Shown here: in pieces, positions 58,165-64,000 of the stretch | How positions within the stretch are numbered: the first letter of the stretch is position 1 | How the letters are laid out: every line of letters starts with the position of its first letter | Virus record (IMG/VR): IMGVR_UViG_3300028840_003497 | Coordinates: 62,001 to 126,000 of that record | DNA length: 64,000 nucleotides | DNA from: a virus | Strand: one strand, 5' to 3' | Program-made: the position numbers and the translations under genes | The notes under the pieces: model-generated | Database searches by the model: none | Told to the model about the DNA's origin: nothing | The model's input: the letters and a program-made list of their open reading frames with translations, nothing else

Positions 58165-59048
58165 CCTACATGAACCGCTCCCATAGACAGATCGTCGTCG
58201 TGGCTCCACCCGCGCTTCTCACATTCGCGCAGGAAGCCCTGCATTCGCCGCTTAACGAACTCTCCCTTGTACCCTTTGAACTCCATCATCTCGCGGACCA
58301 CGTCCAGCCAGGGAACGCTCTGGCGATCCTGATCGACGAAGCTTTTCACTCCGTCCGAAAATACAGCCACTGTCTCGATGAAATCATCATCGTCCACGCA
58401 ACCCGGATCTTCGCCATCGGTCGTCAGATCCCTCACCCCATCCGGATATCCCCGGAAATAATCCTGGCGGAACAAGTCCAGATCGTTGCTCCAGAAACAT
58501 CTCTCGTCTTGCTCAATCGTGTCTCCGTTCTCGTGAACGTAGTCCACCCTCCACCCCTTCTCGGGATCCTCTCGCATCCTCTGCTGGACCGCCATCAAAC
58601 GGGACCGGCTCAAAAAATAGGACGGGTAGAGAGGAAATCCCGACGGTGAAACGATGTCAAAAATCGCGATCCCTCCTAAATGCATCCGGAACGCAATCGT
58701 CCCGTCGCCCATCCCGAAAACGTTAATCCTGTGATCGACAAACACCCCGAGCAACGTCGCATCAAGCATCTCCTCCGGCATCCCCATTAGACGCTGGATC
58801 GCAGCTGCCGAAGCGACGATATGACGCATGTCATGTGCGTCCTCGATTCCGAGCCGCCGCAGAAGAAACTGCTCCGCCGAAGACACAATCACCCGGGCTC
58901 CCACATCCGAGTCCTGGCTACCGGAACACCCGTCCGACACGAAGGCATACCCGAGCCCCTTTGCGCGCCCGGCAACCTCCCCAGATCTCGCGTAGTCCTC
59001 GCAGACCTTGTGCGAGTGCCCTATCGTAAATGCGTGATCAGCTTGCAT
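58161..59048 (-). CDS. PP2C-family protein phosphatase
   Basis: Blocks in order: SHKVCEDYA, YAFVSDGCSG (D40-G41 metal site), LDATLLGVF, VFGMGDGTIAFR, VAVFSDGVKSF and HDDDLSMG. These match the metal-binding and structural motifs of PP2C Ser/Thr phosphatases such as YegK. It would reverse the phosphorylation carried out by the kinase encoded 1 kb downstream. The start is the ATG in a TGATG overlap. Confidence 0.85.
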   Translation of the reverse strand: MQADHAFTIGHSHKVCEDYARSGEVAGRAKGLGYAFVSDGCSGSQDSDVGARVIVSSAEQFLLRRLGIEDAHDMRHIVASAAAIQRLMGMPEEMLDATLLGVFVDHRINVFGMGDGTIAFRMHLGGIAIFDIVSPSGFPLYPSYFLSRSRLMAVQQRMREDPEKGWRVDYVHENGDTIEQDERCFWSNDLDLFRQDYFRGYPDGVRDLTTDGEDPGCVDDDDFIETVAVFSDGVKSFVDQDRQSVPWLDVVREMMEFKGYKGEFVKRRMQGFLRECEKRGWSHDDDLSMGAVHVG

Positions 59049-59605
59049 CAACCACCTCCGTTGGCGGCCAGGACCTTCAGGTACTCGACCACCTTCTCGT
59101 CGGTCCAGGCATGAATACCAGTTTCCAACTTGGTAACGTTCTCATCCGGAAACAGTTCTCTACCGCTCTTCTCGATCAGCGTGTCCTTCCAATCGATACT
59201 CGTCACCCTCTTGCGGTCGCCGATCTCTATGTGACCGAGGCGTGTCATCACCTTGAACCATGGTCTGTGGAGGCAGCACGAATTGGGGCAGTAGCCGTTC
59301 GGTAGTTCCTCCATAAAAATTGGACCAAGCCCAGCATCGAGAAACATCCCCATGAACCGATCTCGCATCGCCTTCTTCTTGACCTCCGTCTCCGGGTCCA
59401 ACATCACCGTCGTAGCTTCCAAACCTTCTAAGAGAGCACTCCTGGCTTCACGGAGAGTATTCCAGTCAGCGTCATTATCCAATGAACGCTGTGACATCTT
59501 CACGTAGATCATCACGCCTATCATGTCAGATCCTAAGCGCTCCTCGTAGGTGGCCAATTCGTACCCATCGTCCAGTGGCCTCGCAGGGTCAAGTCCAGCA
59601 CGCAT
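59048..59605 (-). CDS. Hypothetical protein between PP2C and vWA genes
   Basis: The GYCPNSCC motif is shared with the product at 52658-53191. Mostly helical otherwise, with an EEYL-like C-terminus. It is overlapped by and co-transcribed with the PP2C gene, so it may be part of the triad complex; that is inference. Confidence 0.55.
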   Translation of the reverse strand: MRAGLDPARPLDDGYELATYEERLGSDMIGVMIYVKMSQRSLDNDADWNTLREARSALLEGLEATTVMLDPETEVKKKAMRDRFMGMFLDAGLGPIFMEELPNGYCPNSCCLHRPWFKVMTRLGHIEIGDRKRVTSIDWKDTLIEKSGRELFPDENVTKLETGIHAWTDEKVVEYLKVLAANGGG

Positions 59606-60360
59606 CAGATACTCAGCGACGTTGGCTGCGACGCTCCTCCTGTGCCCAACGCCTGACTTTGAGCACTAATGCTCTTGCTTACAAACTCGGCCAACTTAGC
59701 GAGCGTCTTTGCATTGGCATCTTTGGTCTCGACATACTGAGTAATGCCAGCCGCATCTTTGAAATCATTCAAGTACTTGTCAATGTCTGGGTAACTGCCC
59801 ACGCCCACGCCGACAAGGATCGACACCATGCTCTCTGTCGCCTCGGATCTGGTCGCATCAATCAACGCTTTTTTGACCGCGCTTGCGCTCACCGCCGAAC
59901 TGTTGTCGTCTCCGTCCGTGAGGATGAAGACGATGCTGTTCACCGCGAAATCGCTGTCGGTGAGACTCTTGGCGTAGTCGACCGCCGAGAGGACCGCGTT
60001 CTCCGACGCATCGAACAGGGCTGTCCCGCCTCCGCAATTCAGGATCCCGTCGTAGTCTCCGATATTGCAGTTTTCCAACAGCTTGTATCCGTGAATCTCA
60101 TCCATCCGCTGGTTAAATGTCACCAGTCGGATCATCAGGTTGTCAGCCCTTGGCGAGAGTTTACAAGCATTGACGATCTCCTGAATCGCCTTCTCCAGAT
60201 CGACACTGAACCGATCAACACTCCCGCTCACATCCACGATTAGATCGACGGTAGTGTACTCGGTCGCACCCAACTCATCGATCCTGGTCGCGCTGTATCC
60301 GAAGGAAGTGTTCGGGAGCGACTTCTCCTCCATCATGGATTCATCATTTAGTTTCGGCAT
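59605..60360 (-). CDS. von Willebrand A (TerY/YegL-like) protein
   Basis: A vWA domain with a complete MIDAS: DVSGS (43-47), GGTALFDA (T in the second loop), and LTDGDDN. TerY/YegL-type proteins occur in a phosphorylation triad with PP2C and a kinase, where the vWA protein is thought to be the substrate or scaffold. AGGATAAGAAT precedes the ATG. It may bind the partner through the MIDAS metal. Confidence 0.8.
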   Translation of the reverse strand: MPKLNDESMMEEKSLPNTSFGYSATRIDELGATEYTTVDLIVDVSGSVDRFSVDLEKAIQEIVNACKLSPRADNLMIRLVTFNQRMDEIHGYKLLENCNIGDYDGILNCGGGTALFDASENAVLSAVDYAKSLTDSDFAVNSIVFILTDGDDNSSAVSASAVKKALIDATRSEATESMVSILVGVGVGSYPDIDKYLNDFKDAAGITQYVETKDANAKTLAKLAEFVSKSISAQSQALGTGGASQPTSLSI

Positions 60361-60393
60361 ATTCTTATCCTTTCCACAGGCTCATCTGGAACC

Positions 60394-60447
60394 ATTTTAA
60401 AATTTTCAGACCTAAATTTTAATCCGCCACCGACGTTTTAAAATTTA
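60394..60447. repeat. Three AT-rich palindromic repeats between vWA and nicotinamidase genes
   Basis: ATTTTAAAATTTT (60394-60406), TAAATTTTAAT (60413-60423) and GTTTTAAAATTTA (60435-60447) are similar palindromes, about 20 bases apart; the last overlaps the nicotinamidase stop. The even spacing suggests a protein-binding site or promoter-like region. No -35/-10 pair is clear. Confidence 0.5.
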
Positions 60448-61245
60448 CCTCAAAACCTCTGCCGCCGTTGTCGTCCGCATCCCTCTCCCTGTCATCTCCG
60501 TGATGAAATCATCCTGAAGGCTCTCGAACCCTGGGACCGGGCTCGTGCCATCAGTCAAGAGCACGAACTTGGCAATGTAACTGTCATCCGAGAATCCGTT
60601 GGCGATGTCGAGAACAGTATTGGCCAGGCAATGTGAGCCAGCCTCTCCGGCGATCAACACCTCATCTGCATCCTCCAGAGTCTGGATCAGTCGAGTGTTC
60701 AACTGCGTGCTCGGGTCGCCTGGATCGGGCACCTCGGCCTTCACACCCGAGTAGTGCTCGGTCCAGATATTTGATCCCTTGGACACGAAATCAATAATCG
60801 CCGGACTATCCTTAACCCAAAGATCCAGAGCTTCCCGGATCGGCTCGACGATGCAGGCCCCCGGAGTCCCGATCATGCAGTGTGGCGGCCAGATACAGAG
60901 AGGGTATCGCCCACTGAACTCCAACCCCTTCGCGTACTCGATCATCTTGCGAGTAAAGGATGGCCGCACCGGCGTCCAATTGCCCTCCTCGATGTCCTTT
61001 GCTGTGATGATCGTAAAAGGATCCGGAGGGTTGCCGTCCTTGTCGCGCCACATCAATGGATGGGCAACGTCGAGGAGGTGATGCTGGTCCAGTGTGACGT
61101 GGATATCCTCCAGCTTGCTCCCGAGCCGAACAATCATATCAGCCACTCGCTGCATGTCCGCGTCCGCGCCAGGCACGGACAAAGCCCCCGCCGGGTCTGC
61201 GAAGTCAAATTGAGGGTCTATCAATAATAAATGCACCTTCTTCAT
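60445..61245 (-). CDS. Nicotinamidase/isochorismatase-like hydrolase (PncA type)
   Basis: Start set at MKKVHLLLIDPQ. LLIDPQFDF holds the catalytic Asp, DQHH the metal-binding site typical of nicotinamidase, and AGEAGSHCLANTV the nucleophilic Cys. It converts nicotinamide to nicotinate in NAD salvage. The gene for the next enzyme, the phosphoribosyltransferase, is truncated at 57140-57484. Length about 266 aa fits the family. Confidence 0.82.
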   Translation of the reverse strand: MKKVHLLLIDPQFDFADPAGALSVPGADADMQRVADMIVRLGSKLEDIHVTLDQHHLLDVAHPLMWRDKDGNPPDPFTIITAKDIEEGNWTPVRPSFTRKMIEYAKGLEFSGRYPLCIWPPHCMIGTPGACIVEPIREALDLWVKDSPAIIDFVSKGSNIWTEHYSGVKAEVPDPGDPSTQLNTRLIQTLEDADEVLIAGEAGSHCLANTVLDIANGFSDDSYIAKFVLLTDGTSPVPGFESLQDDFITEMTGRGMRTTTAAEVLR

Positions 61246-61249
61246 TTCA

Positions 61250-61330
61250 TCACTCCTTTGCCGGACTGTCATCGTCCGGATCGTTATCGTTATCCGCCGT
61301 TTTCCCTACTGGTTCTTCTGGTCTGCCCAT
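61250..61330 (-). CDS. Small acidic peptide, 26 aa
   Basis: MGRPEEPVGKTADND follows an excellent AGAAGGAGGACAAG ribosome binding site and ends just before the nicotinamidase start. Possibly a leader or a small protein. Confidence 0.5.
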   Translation of the reverse strand: MGRPEEPVGKTADNDNDPDDDSPAKE

Positions 61331-61377
61331 CTTGTCCTCCTTCTCGCCATCTCGGCAAGTATCATGCAGCCACTGCT

Positions 61378-61405
61378 GTATTACCTACTAATCCGCGTTA
61401 GTCAA
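61378..61405 (-). promoter_or_regulatory. Sigma70-type promoter for the nicotinamidase unit
   Basis: TTGACT at 61405-61400, 16-base spacer, TAATAC at 61383-61378, with AACGCG following the -35. Confidence 0.6.
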
Positions 61406-62080
61406 CTTCTTTCTGGCAACAAAAACGAGCGTCTTCCCGTTGTTGAACTTGTCATACTGCACCTCTTCAAAATGCTCATGAAGCGTCAACATAAAACTCT
61501 GCGGAGGTATCCATTGGAATGTCGACTTGTGAGTATCAGCACCACACTTCTGCAGATGGACTATCTTGTCGCCAACCATCCACACTTCCTCAGAGTACCT
61601 GCGCCCATCTATCTGATACTCGTACCGGCTCGGAGCATCCCCTGGCCTCTGAATGAAGGTGTTAAAAACGAACGATCCAGTGTCTTTCAGCCCCTTAGAT
61701 ATCCTCTCAACAGCATCCTCATTCCACCAGTAGTTCACCGCCTGCTGACAAATCGCCAAATCAAACTCGCCGGTCCCTAGAAAAAAATTGGTCTTACTGC
61801 AGCGCGTGAGATCGGAAACAACACACCGGTCAGGAGCGTTCTCCATTTTCTTGGCCCGGCTCATCATTTTTCTTGAGATATCAACAGCAAGGACAAACTT
61901 TGCCCCTAGCTCTTTCGCTCGCACGCTCGCACGCAACCCTCCAGCACACAAATCCACCATTATCTTCCCACTTATTGGACCTGCAGCTAAAAGTAAATCG
62001 TCTACCGGCCTCTTGAGGAACCGAGCATACATTCGATCATACTCATCCCCACACATTTTAGAAAAATCGTGTACTCCCAT
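61388..62080 (-). CDS. Class I SAM-dependent methyltransferase
   Basis: MVDLCAGGLRASVRA is the glycine-rich motif I that binds S-adenosylmethionine, and FVLAVDISRKMM the acidic motif II. FDLAICQQAVNYWW is motif IV-like. The substrate is not evident; such enzymes methylate small molecules, RNA or proteins. It is directly downstream of the CoaB-like gene. Confidence 0.75.
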   Translation of the reverse strand: MGVHDFSKMCGDEYDRMYARFLKRPVDDLLLAAGPISGKIMVDLCAGGLRASVRAKELGAKFVLAVDISRKMMSRAKKMENAPDRCVVSDLTRCSKTNFFLGTGEFDLAICQQAVNYWWNEDAVERISKGLKDTGSFVFNTFIQRPGDAPSRYEYQIDGRRYSEEVWMVGDKIVHLQKCGADTHKSTFQWIPPQSFMLTLHEHFEEVQYDKFNNGKTLVFVARKKLTNAD

Positions 62081-62082
62081 GA

Positions 62083-63288
62083 TTACCTCACCACCAGAAA
62101 TTCACCGTGCCCAGCAATCGTGAATCGAATTTGGCCATTTTCATTCCACTCGACCGGGAAATCCCTGTCAGTATCTCGCACCGTCCCAGGTTGAGCATAT
62201 GGAAGAGTATGCATCGGCGTCATCCTCCTCTTGTCATGCTCATGCCAGTGTATCACGGCATTAGCTTCCGGGACCTTTTTAAAGATCCTGTCAATCAGCG
62301 GCGCATTGAGAGATGCCTTGTTGATTTTAATTCTTTTGCTCGTGTATTTGTTCTCAGGGACCACCAGCGTCCTATCTTTGTGATCAACTCGACAAACCAC
62401 CGTCCAGTCTAGCAGTTGAGTCTTTCCCCTCGCTGAGATCACGAATCGCCCAGTATTATCAGCCACCCGTACCGCAACACATCCAAAGAATATACCACTC
62501 TCCTGCTTGCCGAGTTCCAAATCACATCGGTAACGCGCGACCTCCTCAATGAGCCGCTTGGCCGCATCCCGCACCGGCTCCTCTTTCGGGAGTCCGGGAT
62601 GGTCTTCATAACAGAACTCTCTCCTATCCGAAATTGACTTATAGTGCTCGTCCGTTGCCATGTCGAAAATAATCTGGGCAAGGTCCTCGACGAAGAACTC
62701 GCCTCCTTCCGGCGTAACTCCAAACCTCTTATGAAGGTCCGTCGCGTCGTTGGCAAAAACGAGATTCGCCTTGGACTCGCGCTGTGTCAGTTGCGCGGCC
62801 CGGATAAGAGAATCATGATCGACCCCGCTGAGCAGCTTGAACCCGATCAGTTTCGTCTTTGGAGCGTGCTTCCGAACCGTATTGATAACCCTCGGAGCGA
62901 TCCGCATAAGGACCGGCACCGGATCTCCCTCCTCGTAATTGTGAGAAGGAAACTTGCCATCCTGTAGCGTCAGCTCCTGCCACCTTTTGTCCAGTATCAG
63001 ATTCGCTACCGCCGCCCCCAAGACAACCGCATCGCACGATTTCGACAATAACTGGACTTTCTCCATGTAGTCGTCGAACCCGGAATGCTTCACCCATTCC
63101 ACACCCTCTAATTGAGCATCATACCTTGGAAGATCGCTGGCGAGGTAATTAACCCGAGCACCCAGTTTGCTCAGAGAATGAGCAAGACTCAACATCCAAC
63201 CGCCTTTGAATTTGTTTGTGATAAGCTTGACCGCGTCCAGTTTGGCCGCTACAGCTCCGCCTGTGACCAAAATACGTGGCCTACTCAT
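62083..63288 (-). CDS. CoaB-like/class II aldolase-like fusion, 401 aa
   Basis: Residues about 1-200 resemble phosphopantothenoylcysteine synthetase CoaB: ILVTGGAVAAKLDAV, then AVVLGAAVANL, KTKLIGFKLLSG and LVFANDATD. The second half has AVIHWHEHD and other His blocks reminiscent of class II aldolase/adducin-like metal sites. This combination is unusual. It may act in coenzyme A or sugar-phosphate metabolism. Start at 63288 to match the upstream overlap. Confidence 0.55.
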   Translation of the reverse strand: MSRPRILVTGGAVAAKLDAVKLITNKFKGGWMLSLAHSLSKLGARVNYLASDLPRYDAQLEGVEWVKHSGFDDYMEKVQLLSKSCDAVVLGAAVANLILDKRWQELTLQDGKFPSHNYEEGDPVPVLMRIAPRVINTVRKHAPKTKLIGFKLLSGVDHDSLIRAAQLTQRESKANLVFANDATDLHKRFGVTPEGGEFFVEDLAQIIFDMATDEHYKSISDRREFCYEDHPGLPKEEPVRDAAKRLIEEVARYRCDLELGKQESGIFFGCVAVRVADNTGRFVISARGKTQLLDWTVVCRVDHKDRTLVVPENKYTSKRIKINKASLNAPLIDRIFKKVPEANAVIHWHEHDKRRMTPMHTLPYAQPGTVRDTDRDFPVEWNENGQIRFTIAGHGEFLVVR

Positions 63289-63850
63289 CGGATGCATCCT
63301 CATCATCGCTCAAAGCAGCATCCGGGTTCACATAGCCGTTCTCGTCGCGCTCAGCGACTCCTTCGCCGGGATCTCCACCACCGGACTGCGGAACATCGAT
63401 CCAATACTTGATTTTTCGACCGACATGCTCCTTGTCCACGATTAAACGATTCCCAGGGCGATCCACATAAAGATCCCGTAAACCGCTGGAAATAACCCTA
63501 TGAACCTGCCAGTCGTGATACCCCTCGGTCTCGCTCGGAAACACCGACCGAAACCTCTCCACCATATCCTCCGTCAGGGATCGGTTCGAATACCCAACAT
63601 TCTCCATCTGCATGAACCGCAGAAGAGCATACCGACGGTCGGCCCTATCAAACATTTTCTTCGAACGCCTCACGTCGTTCCGTGGAGGAGAATGCTCCGT
63701 GGTATCTGGCACACCGTCAATACCAACCTCTGCCTCCATCTCCTCGATGTCCTTGATCCGACGATCTATATCCTCGATCGCCACCACATGTTCGGATCTC
63801 TCCCGAAGAAGATCCTTCTTCTTTTTCTGAAAATACTCGCTCGCAATCAT
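63281..63850 (-). CDS. Hypothetical protein, 189 aa
   Basis: Start set at MIASEYFQKK after GGGGAGGCGACC. An N-terminal coiled coil, a central region that may be winged-helix-like (NRSLTEDMVERFRSVFP) and an acidic disordered tail. Possible transcription or packaging accessory; not assigned. Confidence 0.5.
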   Translation of the reverse strand: MIASEYFQKKKKDLLRERSEHVVAIEDIDRRIKDIEEMEAEVGIDGVPDTTEHSPPRNDVRRSKKMFDRADRRYALLRFMQMENVGYSNRSLTEDMVERFRSVFPSETEGYHDWQVHRVISSGLRDLYVDRPGNRLIVDKEHVGRKIKYWIDVPQSGGGDPGEGVAERDENGYVNPDAALSDDEDASDE

Positions 63851-63894
63851 GGTCGCCTCCCCTCGTCGCATCCTGCGACGTATCTGGGAAGAAA

Positions 63895-64000
63895 CTAGCT
63901 TATCAGTCCAGCAGCCCTCATTACTGCCTCGCTGTCGTCGAATTCTAATTCCGACTTCTGCGCCAGTTCTTCATCTGTTTTAATCTCAATCTCTGTTTTG
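63895..64000 (-). CDS. Partial protein, C-terminal end only
   Basis: A frame open from the window edge to a TAG at 63897-63895 encodes a strongly acidic tail (ELAQKSELEFDDSEAVM). Acidic ends are common in phage proteins. The rest lies outside the window. Confidence 0.55.
   Translation of the reverse strand, partial: KTEIEIKTDEELAQKSELEFDDSEAVMRAAGLIS

Noticed and set aside
1-64000. Genes on the plus strand
   Set aside because: Open plus-strand frames are antisense shadows of minus-strand genes and lack ribosome binding sites or recognisable domains.

Overview
The window looks like part of the genome of a large tailed bacteriophage. Almost everything is read from the minus strand, in tightly packed genes that often overlap as TGATG, ATGA or TAATG, and most genes are small proteins with no recognisable family. 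Strong Shine-Dalgarno sequences, sigma70-type promoters (TTGACA/T with TAnnnT boxes), use of all three stop codons as stops, a tmRNA and tRNAs point to a bacterial host using the standard code. No structural or packaging genes are visible. The tmRNA tag resembles cyanobacterial and plastid tags, but this alone does not identify the host.

Layout by coordinate. 0-9.5 kb: small accessory proteins, many with zinc ribbons, plus a secreted SGNH hydrolase and an Rnl2-like RNA ligase. 9.5-16.3 kb: a ParB-like/DNA methyltransferase fusion carrying an intein, a RuvC-like resolvase, a metallophosphoesterase and a Cas4/RecB-like nuclease. 16.3-25.5 kb: accessory genes, a Gp37/Gp68-type protein and the RNA ligase RtcB. 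25.5-28.5 kb: a PD-(D/E)XK nuclease and RecA with an intein. 28.6-37.1 kb: a Ro60-like (TROVE plus vWA) protein, a GHKL ATPase, an Hsp20-like chaperone and an RNA cluster. That cluster holds two Y-RNA-like tRNA mimics, a tmRNA, tRNA-Ile, tRNA-Met, probable tRNA-Glu and one odd tRNA-like locus. 37.4-47.5 kb: replication genes, namely a MerR-like regulator, a UvsW-like helicase with two inteins, a gp32-like SSB, DnaB with an intein and a DnaC-like loader. 47.5-55.4 kb: a KH protein, a DUF932 protein, a lytic transglycosylase and zinc-finger proteins. 55.4-63.9 kb: a kinase, PP2C phosphatase and vWA trio, a truncated nicotinate phosphoribosyltransferase, a nicotinamidase, a SAM methyltransferase and a CoaB-like/aldolase fusion.

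The genes suggest three linked programmes: DNA replication and recombination, where the inteins sit in catalytic motifs; RNA repair, surveillance and ribosome rescue (RtcB, Rnl2-like ligase, Ro60 with Y-like RNAs, tmRNA, KH protein); and signalling and NAD metabolism (kinase-phosphatase-vWA trio, nicotinamidase). The most unusual items are a homing endonuclease gene lying out of frame inside an intein whose own frame stays open, and a Y-like RNA whose tRNA-like body is circularly permuted. A family of 16-bp palindromes and a promoter set with a shared extension are spread across the window.
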